Source: Mytilinidion resinicola (taxonomy: Eukaryota > Ascomycota > Dothideomycetes > Mytilinidiales > Mytilinidiaceae). Taken from it: a DNA stretch of 64,000 nt. The notes under the pieces are model-generated. The model searched no databases. It was not told the DNA's origin and worked only from the letters and a program-made list of their open reading frames with translations. Below are positions 54,558 to 64,000 of this stretch, in pieces; within the stretch, counting starts at the first letter, position 1, and every line of letters starts with the position of its first letter. The stretch covers positions 473,218 through 537,217 of the forward strand of contig NW_022985447.1 in the NCBI RefSeq assembly GCF_010093595.1. Reading direction: 5' to 3'. Made by a program: the position numbers and the translations under genes.

Positions 54558-55518
54558 ATGATAAAGCCTATACGACTTTGGTTGATCCGTGAATGAGGTT
54601 CACGAGCGAAACACCAAACGGTCGTAACTGGCGCTAAAACACCACTAGCATCTGGTCCAACCCCTTATAAGGTATTTTAAATGGGTGTGTTCAAATCTGC
54701 AGACGTGTATTGACTGCCGATCGTAGGTCACTATCGTCCTAGAGGAGCTGAAAATACCATACGAGATCACATTTTTCGGATTCGGAGAGGTCAAGAAGAA
54801 GCCTTTCATCGACATCAATCCTAATGGCCGGGTTCCAGGTAGCTCTCGACCCGAAGAAAATTAAAGCCGGCGTGCTGATAATACCAGCGATTGAGGACCC
54901 TAATACCAACCTTACGCTCTGGGAGTCCAGTGCCATCATCCAGTATTTGGTTGAGCCGTACGACACGGAGAAGGTCTTGACGTTCGATTCGTTGGTAGAG
55001 AAGCATCAGTGCAATCAATGGCTCATGTTTCAGATGAGTGGGTAAGGACCCTAGTTCGGGCAAGCCGCGTGGTATGCGTCCACGAAGGGCAGGAGTGTCT
55101 TGAGCACTGACAACATAGGTTCAACGTCCTACACTCTGAAAAGATACCATAGGTCATGGAGCGGTACACGAATGAAGTAAGGCGCTTTCTCAGGCTCCTG
55201 GATAGCTGTTTGGACGGAAAGCAGTGGTTAGTTGGCAATAAATGCACATTGGCCGACCTTGCTTTCGCGCCTTGGAACAGTATGGTCGGAACCCTTCTGT
55301 CGGTCTCCGCGGAGCAAAAGTTTGACGAGTTTCCAAGCGTGAAACGCTGGAATGAACGAATGCCTTCCAGACCCTCGTGGAAGAAGGCGATGGACACCTG
55401 GGCGAAGTTGATGGACGAGCAGGGTCTCCAATGGAATGGTATGTCTAAGGGCATCAGCAGCATCGAGACGTACGAGGAGAAAAGAGAGAAAGATGAGTTG
55501 GTGAAGGCTCAATACTGA
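54558..55518 (+). pseudogene. URE2-like glutathione S-transferase pseudogene
   Basis: The family is readable throughout: an N-terminal thioredoxin-fold part built from exons 54558-54588, 54649-54671, 54727-54838 and 54888 onward (SGPTPYKVTIVLEEL, INPNGRVPAIEDP, LWESSAIIQYL, QWLMFQMSG), and a helical part (ERYTNEVRRFL, WLVGNKCTLADLAFAPWN). Three in-frame stops break it: TAA at 55043-55045 where relatives have Gln, TAG at 55052-55054 where they have Tyr, and TAG at 55150-55152 in KIP*VMERY. A splice from 55042 to 55118 would skip the first two stops in frame but remove a conserved helix, and the third remains. The two first mini-exons are less certain. Intact relatives conjugate glutathione in detoxification. 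Confidence 0.75.
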
Positions 55519-56348
55519 AGTTCTGGATGCTGGATTACAGAGCGATAAAGCTTCTGACCTCGATATCGAAATTTGCGTAATATGATGAAGCTTGAAGCGC
55601 TAGGTAGTGATACGAAAGTTAGAAAAGGAATGTGAACATGAATAGCGTCATAACCAAAGACAGTAGAGTGATAGATGCCTAGTATATAATGTGGCAATGC
55701 AGTCGTCGGTTTTTTTCGGGCATTGTTGTATCCCAGCCCACGTTGGGAGCCGCCAAAATCGGGATATAGGTATTCGGAGGGGGGGCACATAGTGCCTTAG
55801 CTTTGTCTCCGAAGTCTCTAAAGAATCTGAAAAAGACCTTGGAAGAAGCTCATACTTCTCAGGTCGACTGGAATATCAATCTACGGCTCGAAATGTGGTT
55901 GTAAAGGTTGAGATGTCATCAGATGAGCTTATTGACCTCGCTAGGTCGCCCGGTTATCTAGGTAGCAATTAGCTAATCCTTACTGGCCTAGGTCCGCTGC
56001 TGCTAATATTTTTCGCGCTGACCAGCTAGTCCAATAATATGCTGAGCCTTTCGGGGAAGAAAGTTTAAGGGGTTTGGAAGGTATTCCCAAGCTCAACTCG
56101 ATTTTGAGGGCATCAGCTCACTCGGTGGTCGAGCCATAGGAAGGCAGAAGTGCATGTAGCCCATCTCACCTTCCCAGCTCTTTGTACCTCGACGGAAAGG
56201 TTACGGACGTGCATGCTGATCGTATGTTTCATAGGTCATAGCTGCTTCCAATGCCTACTCGCTTCCAATGCCTTTTCGCTTCCAATGCTCATCTCGTCTC
56301 TCATATCTGCACCCACCCCTTCGCTTTTAGGTGGGCTCAAGACAACGT
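55519..56348. other. Convergent intergenic region, no gene supported
   Basis: 830 bases, AT-rich, between the transferase pseudogene and the 3' end of the WW gene. A short direct repeat (CTTCCAATGCC/CTTTTCGCTTCCAATGC) occurs near 56246-56290. No coding signal. Confidence 0.5.
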
Positions 56349-57294
56349 TCAATAGTTGTCGTCGTACCTCTCCTCATTCCTCCCCTGATCAAAAGCATTA
56401 TCGACATTATCATCGAACCTCTCAACCCTCCCATCCTCACGTCCAACCCACCCAGCAATATCGTCCGGAACGTCCTCGACATCCTGGACGCCGTTGTCCC
56501 ACTTCTGTTCGATATCCTGAGGAATATCCTCAACCTCCTGCGTCTTACGTCCAGCCCAGCCCGCGAGCTCCTCAGGGGCGTACTCGACATCCTGGACGCC
56601 GTTGTCGAACTTGTTCTCCACGTAGTTGCCTGCGTTATCGACATCGTAGTCCAGGCGCTGTTCGTCGCGGTCCCAGTCTTGTTCTGCATCCCGTCAACTC
56701 GATCCAGCGAGTAGGTCGGGATAATACTCACTGACGTTCTCCCCCTCGTGCATCAGCAATGCTCCACCCGCAAGGCCAGCAACACCTGCAAGTGCCATAT
56801 TGCGGCCGGAATGGTCAGGTTTCTGCGGCTGCTGCTCGTATTGGCCGCGTTGACCTTGATCATAGCCTCCACCATACTGCTGGCCACCGCCATACTGCTG
56901 GCCACCGCCATACTGCTGGCCGCCGCCATACTGCTGGCCGCCGCCATACTGCTGGCCGCCGCCGTACCCCTGCTGCGGGTGGTCGAAGGTGCGCTGATTG
57001 GTTTCGCGGTTGACGTAGATCCAGCTGGAGCTTGTCAGCTTGGCTTTACTTGGCATCATGCTTGGCATCCTGGGCATCCTGCTTCACGGGAATCTCCCGA
57101 GATCATGCTACGGAAACTCACCGATTATCCTGTCCATCCCACTCAGCAATCCAGGGTGGCTGAACAGAAGGAGGTCCGTTGTTGGACTGCTGGCCGTAGC
57201 CGCCCTGCTGAGGTGGGTAGCCCTGGCCCTGGCCTTGAGACTGGCCTTGGCCCTGGTGCGTGAAGCCTTCGACGACTTCTTTGAAGAACGACAT
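56349..57294 (-). CDS. WW-domain protein with Gln/Tyr/Gly repeats
   Basis: Three exons: 57294-57122, 57024-56732 and 56677-56349, for 264 residues. The first intron (GTGAGT...AGCTCCAG, 97 bases) falls inside the WW domain and joins PPWIAEWDGQDNR to WIYVNRETNQRTFDHP, giving both signature Trp residues and the closing Pro. WW domains bind Pro-rich peptides. The N-terminal 45 residues are Gln/Gly-rich; after the WW domain come about five QQYGGG units, coded by an 18-base minisatellite. A small hydrophobic segment (MALAGVAGLAGGALLM) follows. The C-terminal part is very acidic with two related units (FDNGVQDVEYAPEELAGWAGR and WDNGVQDVEDVPDDIAGWVGR). Partner and role are unknown; the low-complexity region looks prion-like. 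Confidence 0.82.
56872..56967 (-). repeat. 18-base minisatellite in the WW gene
   Basis: The unit CCATACTGCTGGCCACCG (+ strand) recurs about five times with third-position variants (CCACCG versus CCGCCG). It encodes QQYGGG and keeps the frame, so copy number can vary without breaking the protein. Confidence 0.92.
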
Positions 57295-57759
57295 CTTGGA
57301 TACAGGGGAAAGCTGCGCTTGCGATTTCAGTGCTTTGGAGTTTCACTGATATCAAGTGGGGGAGTGAAGTGACAGCTGTCAAGAGTCCAAGCGTCCGATC
57401 TCGTGGGATTTATCCGGCGCTAGCTGAAACCTGCCTAGCCGTGCCGCCCCGCATTACCGTCCAGTAAACCCGAGGGATCGTATCACTGTACAGAAAGTAG
57501 CATTGTATGAAAAGTCACGTGTGAGCGATTTGTAACCCAGTAGCCCCCAAAACACCAAACTGGTGGTCCCAGGCACGCGGGGCATGGAAAAGGTGGCACT
57601 CTAATTCTCGGACCAGCTGCCATACAAAAACGCACGGTCCGCCGAAATGTATCACTCTACGAGAAATATCACTATAACTGGATATTATGCGTGTACACCT
57701 CCAAGGTGCGTTAAACATAGCTCAGACTTTCGGTACAATCGGTACTACAGACAAGTTCC
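57295..57759. other. Intergenic region with a repeat end
   Basis: Spacer between the WW gene start and the HET gene end. It holds the repeat end at 57572-57620 and no gene. Confidence 0.5.
57572..57620 (-). repeat. Single end of the degraded inverted-end element, copy 3
   Basis: GGCACGCGGGGCATGGAAAA followed by GGTGGCACTCTAATTCT is the reverse complement of the right end of copies 1 and 2. Further inward the match fades, so only the end is clear. Confidence 0.65.
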
Positions 57760-59658
57760 TTACACGAGCCTTATGCTTTCTCTAGGTCCTTTAAAAAAGT
57801 CCAAGAAATCCTTCACATAAATTCGGCCTGCTCCAATCCTTTCGTAGGTATTCGTGCTCTTTTCAGATTTTTTGAGAAGCAGGACTTCCCTAATCGGATC
57901 AGTCGTAATATAAACAGCAGGGCTAGAAGCCCAAGAATGCTGAGTCTGCGGTCGGATAGCAATCTGGAGGCAGAAAACCACCGCGCCCTCTTGAATTAAC
58001 GATTCGTAGTCGCTTTTGAGATCAATCATGCAGTAGCCTGCATTGCGGTGCTTTGTAGTGTTCGAGCTTTCACCCTCAACATGCTGCCCTCCTTTCGCAA
58101 GCAATAGAAGCCGGGGCATCACCACGTAACGTTCATGAAATGTTGTGCGCAGCCAGTCATCGTGGTCCCATGGGATCTCATGCACTTGAGCTATTTCTAG
58201 ACAGCCTCGGATTACGAGATCCGTGCGTAGAAGTCGTCCAGTCATTTCAGGTCCATCCCAGTCGCATTGGAACTTTTCAACCTCGACATCTAGTACATAC
58301 TTGACGTCTTTTGCATCTTTGCAGCGTCGATGGTGAATTATTTCGTTGACTGACAGCCATGACCATGTTGGCATAGAGAACTCTTTGCTGCGGTTCCGTG
58401 TTCCAGGTATTGTGGTATTCCAAAGTAATCCGACGATCAAATCACTTTTCCAAAGCCCTAGAACTGGTAGATCGTTGGTTTGCTGGGCGAAGTACTCTAC
58501 CACCCCGGAGACTGCCGCCAACCGATCGGACTCGTAGGTCAGTTTCCTTTTTGTGTAATATACAATCCATAGCCACCAACGGATCTGAGATAAAGGTCCA
58601 TTGGACCTTAGTACCCAGCCACCGCCAACCAGGTCATATTCTTCATGGACTACCTTCTGAGCCTCAGTACTCTTGCAGCACCACTGGAGTACTGGTGCGC
58701 AAAAAGTCACCGTTTTACGAGAAAGAAGGTCCTCTTGAAAGGCCCAAGCCCGATCGTGGAGTGGAGACTCGAAAACTTTCCACGTGCAAGTGTCTTCATC
58801 CAACTTACTGTCTGGTGTAAACCAATCATTTCGTAATAAAAATCCGTCCCGGCAGTCGGCAGCTGAGGCAGCCGCAATCGTTATGAACGCGTTCTGGTAG
58901 ACTGAAGCCATTTTCCCAGCTTCGACGGCCCAGTCCCCTGAATGCGTCCTAACGCCACTGTCGTCTTCCAACAGCGTCTTCTGAATGATGCATAATGCAT
59001 CGACATATAGGTATTGAAGGCCGAGCTCTCTGGTGACGAGAATCGCTTCTTGGATCGTCCGCGCCAGACGGTTCCATGGTATGCGTTCCTTATGCTCTTC
59101 CAGGCTGTTGATGGTAGTGCCGTAATTGGATCCTGAGGTCCCCCAGCAGTACGAAAGAGCGGCGTATTCTCCCTGCTTTCCGTCGGTCTCGATAAGACGG
59201 ATTGAGTCTATTTCATTTGCTTGGCCGACATCAATAACCCTAGTAGGTAAAGTAGTAGGGGCTTTTCGAGACGAGCCACATGCGGGATGATCTGCTTTGC
59301 ATGTCTCTATCCAAGTCCGTACAGAAGACAAAATCAGAGCTACTTGATCATCTAGGGGAAGGGCTTCTGAATCCGCAGCTTCAGTTGATCCAGCTGGACT
59401 CTCTGGTGAGAAATGGCCTTCGACAGTGACCTTCGAATCAATATCTTCGGTTTCTAGGTCGGCTGCCTTGCTTGGGTTTTCTGATATAACTCGACTTCTG
59501 GTGGAGGTATTTGACTCGGTTTTTTCGATGAGAAAGGGCTGGTCCCGCTCCTCGAAATCTCTTATTGCAAGCCGCTGGTACTCTTTCGGAGGGGGTTCCA
59601 CCGGCATGGGATGGTCCTGAGGGCTTCTGTAATGTTTCTTGAATTGGTAGCCTGACAT
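57760..59658 (-). CDS. Heterokaryon incompatibility (HET) domain protein
   Basis: Single exon of 632 codons from ATG 59658. The HET domain lies at about residues 165-320: YAALSYCWGTSGSN, LQYLYVDALCIIQ, KMASVYQNAFITIAAASAAD and CRDGFLLRND. The later motifs DRAWAFQEDLLSRKTVTF, PTWSWLSVN and the C-terminal ERIGAGRI are usual for this subgroup, as is the start MSGYQFKKHYRSPQDHPM with an Asp/Glu-rich linker. The frame stays open upstream to 60180, but that extension overlaps the repeat at 60135 and has a non-conserved, Cys/Ser/Arg-rich translation. I therefore start at 59658. Like the HET gene at 5303 it would act in non-self recognition or cell death, with unknown specificity. Confidence 0.87.
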   Translation of the reverse strand: MSGYQFKKHYRSPQDHPMPVEPPPKEYQRLAIRDFEERDQPFLIEKTESNTSTRSRVISENPSKAADLETEDIDSKVTVEGHFSPESPAGSTEAADSEALPLDDQVALILSSVRTWIETCKADHPACGSSRKAPTTLPTRVIDVGQANEIDSIRLIETDGKQGEYAALSYCWGTSGSNYGTTINSLEEHKERIPWNRLARTIQEAILVTRELGLQYLYVDALCIIQKTLLEDDSGVRTHSGDWAVEAGKMASVYQNAFITIAAASAADCRDGFLLRNDWFTPDSKLDEDTCTWKVFESPLHDRAWAFQEDLLSRKTVTFCAPVLQWCCKSTEAQKVVHEEYDLVGGGWVLRSNGPLSQIRWWLWIVYYTKRKLTYESDRLAAVSGVVEYFAQQTNDLPVLGLWKSDLIVGLLWNTTIPGTRNRSKEFSMPTWSWLSVNEIIHHRRCKDAKDVKYVLDVEVEKFQCDWDGPEMTGRLLRTDLVIRGCLEIAQVHEIPWDHDDWLRTTFHERYVVMPRLLLLAKGGQHVEGESSNTTKHRNAGYCMIDLKSDYESLIQEGAVVFCLQIAIRPQTQHSWASSPAVYITTDPIREVLLLKKSEKSTNTYERIGAGRIYVKDFLDFFKGPRESIRLV

Positions 59659-60929
59659 GTCGTGTAAACAGAAAACTGTGGCCTTGAATTCAGCCGTGAA
59701 GAATAAACAAGGCTGATAATGCGCCCCAAGTGTGGTGCCTAGATGAGGCCTCGATAAAACAAGAACGCGGCCAGAAGAACAAGCTGTGCGTGTGCTGACA
59801 ATGTATAAATCGAAAGACTCGCAAGTGCGAAAAAGTTGGGAAGTTTCATGACTGGAACGCGATCTAGGGCGCAGACGCTTTAACGTGACTGGAGGTGCAC
59901 AGCATTTCTTGGAATTCTCAGCACTATCGACGCCGGCAATTTGATAGGCTATGAGATGGTCGACAATAGCTGTGCTTGTAGTAGTAGGCGCTTTCGTAGA
60001 GTCGTACGTTCGGGGAAGGCACCGGCGCTTGTGAGGTGGCATGCATTTCCGAGCTTCATGCGGCGCAGCACTGGACCCTCTTCCCTGTAACCATTCTTGC
60101 GATGCCAATTGCAGGATGCCAGGGATGTTGATGTGACACGCTAGGCACGAAAGAAGTGGCACACTCAAGCATTTCAACACCGTCTGAGGTGGCCCGGAGA
60201 GTTGTCATGCTTGCCAAGGTTGGTATTTCATGAATAACAGTAGCATACTGGAGGACCTCAAGCCGCGCTAGACAAGCGTACACAAGCACAGAAAAAGTAT
60301 GTATACCTCATGGATTTGTGGACTGCCACTTTCTGTTCACACTCATTATTCCAACCACACTGTCTCATAGGTATACCTGTCTGCCATTGCATGGACTGCT
60401 TCAACAAGGTTCCCCATAGCCCAAGGGAAAGAGCATCTATCTTCTGTAGATCCCTGAAAACACATGGAAGCAACCCAAGCAGTGGCAGACATGTGTACAC
60501 ATGAGACAGCTTGTCCTAGAATTAGAGGCCCACCTTTTTCATGCCCCGCGTGTGTAGGCAGCAAGGATTGTATTGCCATCAGCGAGAAAGATAGCTAATC
60601 CGTAAGGCGAAAAAGTACTAGAAGCTGCCGAGTAAGCATGTACTGGAATGGAACTGGTGGGCCCAACGACACGCCAAATTTGGCTTTATAATTAGGGCGG
60701 CTTTTAGATGTGCGGTCGGTATTGGGTTCGCGATCTGAACTATAAGAAAATGTAGTGCAGCAGACGTCTCAGCTGGTTGCTTTCTTCATTTGCAGATGGC
60801 AAGGATACTTTTGGTCTACCGCGTGAGTCTTTACAATTCCACCTTCTTTTAGGCCACCGTTTCTATAGCACAGACAAGCAAAGCTCCTCTTAAAGCTCCG
60901 CTAGTGGACACTGTCTACCGCCGAGCCCG
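59659..60929. other. Intergenic region with a repeat copy
   Basis: 1.27 kb between the HET start codon and the LYS2 stop codon, both on the - strand. It holds the HET promoter and the repeat copy at 60135-60550. The remaining 380 bases before 60929 should contain the LYS2 terminator. No gene is supported. Confidence 0.5.
60135..60550 (+). repeat. Degraded inverted-end element, copy 2 (longest)
   Basis: It starts GACACGCTAGGCACGAAAGA and ends CACCTTTTTCATGCCCCGCG, with the same end structure and interior as copy 1 plus about 185 extra internal bases. Many differences between the copies are C/T or G/A transitions (ACACGAGACAGCCTG versus ACATGAGACAGCTTG), which would fit repeat-induced point mutation. 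Confidence 0.8.
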
Positions 60930-63900
60930 CTACTTCCCACTCCTTCCTCCCAACTTGGCAAGCAACCTCTTCTGCGTCTCGCCCAATCTCACCAACGGCA
61001 GATTGCCCTGCGTCGACTGCGGCAAGAAGCCCACCTCAACCAAGAACGCAAGATAAAGCTTTACCGTCTGCAGCTCCACCGCTGCTCCCTTTGAAACATC
61101 TTGACCGGTCCACTTGGCATCTAGAGTAAGCGCCTTCGCTGCGTTGGCGTCGTCAAGCTCCGGGGCGCGGGTATCGCTTGGTAGATCGCCGGTGACGAAA
61201 TGGTAGAGAGGTAACAGAGCATGCTCCTCCTTGCCGTCTCGAATGTAGTCGTCTAACTTCTGCTTCCATTCCTTGTATGGTACTTTCTTCACCCCGTAGG
61301 CAGCTAGTGCTACGGTAAACTGATTGAACGTGAGACGGGGATGTGAAGTGACTTGGGCAACGCCAAGGGGCTCTATAGGCGGGTAGAAGGAGGTCGCCAC
61401 GACCACGCGAGCGACGTGCGTGACAGGAACCATGTTGACGGTATTATTCATATCAATGGATACGCCGATTTGGATGCTGCCTTTCAGCATGCGGACCAGG
61501 AAATCGTCCGTATTGGTAGCTGGTGAATATCAGCCTTGTATGTTCTTAAGGATGAAGTCTAGATGAGTGAGGCAACTTACTTCCTTTCTCCGGATCGCCA
61601 GTCACATAACCTGGCCTGATAATGCACCCCTTCAAGCCTCTCTTTCCAGCAGCACGGACGAGATATTCGGCAGCCCACTTGCTCTGGCCGTAACCGGATC
61701 CGAGACCCTTCCTCGATCCCTCTAAATCATCAGCTTCGCTGACTCCGGCACCGCCTTCGGCAATGCTTTGCTCCGACACCTTGATATAGTGCTCATTGTC
61801 AAGGACAGACGTCGAGCTGACGAAACCAAGCTGTTTAGCCTTTCCTGTCGCACACAAGGAGAGAATGGTCATGGTGCTGAGAACGTTCGGGGAGCGCAAC
61901 CGCGAGTAGGGGAGAACCCAATGAACTAGCGCTCCATTGTGGATGACCACATCCACGGCATCTGCGAGTCGATTCCAGACGTCGGGGGCCAGCCCGAAGT
62001 TAGGTTTCTCCAGATCACCAGGCAGGCACTCCAATCGAGACTTCCAGTTGTTACTCCAGACGTCCCATATACCGTAAGCTTGGCAGATATCCGTAACTCT
62101 GCTGAGCGCTGCCTCTCCGTCTTTTGCTCGCACAAGCGCGACGACTTTGATGGTTGGAGACTTCCTAGACAGCAGATCTTGAAGGATGAAAGCCCCTAAG
62201 AAGCCTGTAGCTCCAGTCAGGAATACAGTATGCTCTTGCGTGGGATCTAGGTTGCGGGCTTCGAATTTCTCGATCAATTGCTTGCTGAGATCTCTCGCGT
62301 CGGCCGAGTAATCTTCGTCCTCTGGGTCGTCATCAACCGCCTCACCGACGTCAAGTCGAAGACCGACAGGATCCAAGGCTTGGTCTACATTCGCTGAGAA
62401 GCCACGAAGCGTTGGGTATTGAAAAATGGTGGACATCGGGACATCGATATCCCTCCACTTCTTCCTTACAGCCATAAGCATTTGTTGGGCAATAATACTA
62501 TGGCCGCCAAGGTCGAAGAAAGAGTCACTTCCGCCAATGCTTTCCGGATTCACTCCCCGGATCAAGTTGGCCCAGATTTCGGCGACGGCCTTTTCTGTTG
62601 GCGTGAGCGCTTTGCCTAATTGTGAAGGCCTTCGAGCACCGGCAGCGGCCAATTGTCCTGGCTCGGGGAAAGGTAACGCGGGACGGTCAATCTTCCCATT
62701 AGGGTTCAGAGGGAAACGGCTGAGCGGGACTAAGACGGACGGAACAGCATAGGCCGGTAGCTTCTTCTTCAGGTGCTCTCTTACGTCGTCTCGCAGAAAT
62801 TTGAAGCGCTTCAACATGCCTACCATGCTGGTATCGGTCGAGTCGTCAATCCTTCCATGGTCCTCCAGCCATTGATACCATCGCTTCATCTCAGGAACGA
62901 TGTAGCCTCGGCGAATTAGCACTCGGCCTAAAAGGTAGGGTAAGAAGACAACACTCACTGACGAGCGTTGGTTCTTCGTAAGCGTCACGCTTGAGTAGCG
63001 TAACGTTTTCACGGACCAACGGGTGAGCAGCTAGGTGAGAATCTATTTCTCCCAATTCGATCCGGAAACCGCGAATTTTGACCTGGGAATCAACCCGTCC
63101 TGAGCAGTGCACATTTCCATGTTCGTCGTAGTATCCCAGGTCACCAGACCGGTACAACCTGTCTCGTGGGCCCTTCCAGTACTCCCGCCAGGGGGTAGGG
63201 CTATCGGCTGCTTTGGCGTTATCCTCCTTAACCCATTTCTCGTTATCGACAAACCAGTTCTTGACAAACTTCTCAGATGTGAGATCTGGAAGCCCTAGAT
63301 ATTCTTCTGCTAGACCTCCTGCACGAACGTATATTTCGCCACTTTGTCCCACCTTGCATATTTTGGTTCGATCTTCCCGATCGACTACGAGGAGTTGGAC
63401 GTTGTTCATACCTCGTCCCGCGGGAATGACTTCGGGCATAGTGTCCAAGAAATCGGGTGAATCATTACGGCTAGGAAGCTCGTAGTAACTTACCGCTCGC
63501 TGGGTTTCAGTAGTTCCGTACATGTTCACAATCCGAACATTTGGAGCTAGTTCCTGCAACCTTCTACAGTCCCGCTTGATGAGAAGATCCCCCACAAAGA
63601 ACGAGTGATGCAGACTTTCGAAGATCGCAGCTGCGCCTCCGACGAGAATCTGACCCATGGCAGGAGTCAGGTGGGTGACAGTCGGCTTGTACTTCCGCAT
63701 CCATTCAGCCAGCTTCTCATGCTGGATGTCTTCTTTGCTTGGAACAAGCAATTGTGCTCCGAGAAAAAGGGGCGTGAATATGTCCCGCTGGATTGGATCA
63801 TGAGCTATACCCGAGAGCATTGTAAACCTGTCATTGTCTGATAGCCCGAACCTCTCAGCCATCCACGGAAAGTAATGTGTCAGCGAGAAGTGCCGTCCTC

Positions 63901-64000
63901 TGACGCCCTTCGGACGCCCTTCAGAGCCAGAAGTAAAAGACAGTGTCGGCGTCGAGTCTGGGCCGACAACAACGGGTGTGAACGTGTCCAGTTTCTGCTG
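60930..64000 (-). CDS. LYS2: L-2-aminoadipate reductase, 3' part (runs off the window)
   Basis: Exons visible: 64000-62959 (partial), 62906-61581 and 61519-60930, with introns GTGAGT...GCCGAG (52 bases) and GTAAGT...TCACCAG (61 bases). The large enzyme activates alpha-aminoadipate with ATP, loads it on a phosphopantetheine arm and reduces it with NADPH to the semialdehyde in fungal lysine synthesis. Seen from the window edge: the end of the adenylation domain ([75 protein letters not shown]); the carrier domain with [10 protein letters not shown]; and the reductase with [25 protein letters not shown] and [14 protein letters not shown]. Joining across the second intron rebuilds [11 protein letters not shown]. 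The N-terminal part lies beyond 64000. Confidence 0.95.

Noticed and set aside
56876..56960. Regularly repeated 18-base units that might suggest a CRISPR-like array
   Set aside because: There are no spacers: the units are directly adjacent, in frame and coding, so this is a minisatellite.
1..64000. tRNA, rRNA and secondary-metabolite cluster
   Set aside because: I saw no tRNA-like T-loop/anticodon structure and no rRNA sequence. The carrier-domain gene at the right edge is the lysine-pathway reductase LYS2, not a secondary-metabolite synthetase.

Overview
This window is nuclear DNA of a filamentous ascomycete (Pezizomycotina; a Dothideomycete is my best guess, low confidence). The grounds are many short GT-AG introns of about 44-131 bases with fungal branch and acceptor signals, a gene about every 3.5 kb on both strands, and lineage-typical genes: an alpha-aminoadipate reductase (LYS2), two HET-domain proteins, DUF1996, DUF7580, AcuF-type zinc fingers and an ECM33-like wall protein. 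A 58-base run of N at 15744-15801 shows a draft assembly. I saw no rRNA, tRNA or CRISPR array.

Layout. 1-8.8 kb: a DUF1349 protein (+), a secreted Cys-rich wall protein (+) and a HET protein (-). 8.8-22.2 kb is a conserved housekeeping block: a JSN1/PUF-type RNA-binding protein (-), SWC2 of the SWR1 complex (+, broken by the N gap), ribosomal protein eS24 (-), the lysine methyltransferase EFM3 (+, sharing a short divergent promoter with eS24) and an ECL1-type zinc protein (+). 23-31.1 kb: an ankyrin protein with a Fungal_N-like N-terminus (+), a nickel/cobalt transporter with an 11-base micro-exon (-), mitochondrial-type ketoacyl synthase CEM1 (-) and a lipase-like protein (+).

29.7-32.4 kb carries two mobile-element relics: a 146-base foldback MITE and a 1.2-kb internally deleted Fot1/pogo-type transposon with 40-base terminal inverted repeats. 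32.9-34.8 kb encodes a secreted DUF1996 protein.

The most unusual locus is 37282-43532 (-). Seven exons joined by in-frame consensus introns give a predicted protein of 1967 residues. It combines AcuF-type zinc fingers, a pseudokinase, a bromodomain-like region, a PHD-type finger, a long coiled coil, SH3 and a SIN1-type PH domain. It lies head to head with a DUF7580 protein (44013-45851, +), and a decayed SH3 copy sits behind it.

46.9-57.3 kb: an ECM33-like membrane protein, a detached membrane tail, a membrane protein with a 32-C tract upstream, an F-box protein, a small orphan protein, a URE2-like glutathione transferase pseudogene with three in-frame stops, and a WW protein with an 18-base minisatellite. 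57.8-64 kb: a second HET protein, and the 3' part of LYS2 running off the right edge. A family of degraded inverted-repeat elements (54070, 57572, 60135) is scattered through this last part.

Intron coordinates were worked out by hand from splice consensus, reading frame and family conservation; none is backed by RNA data.
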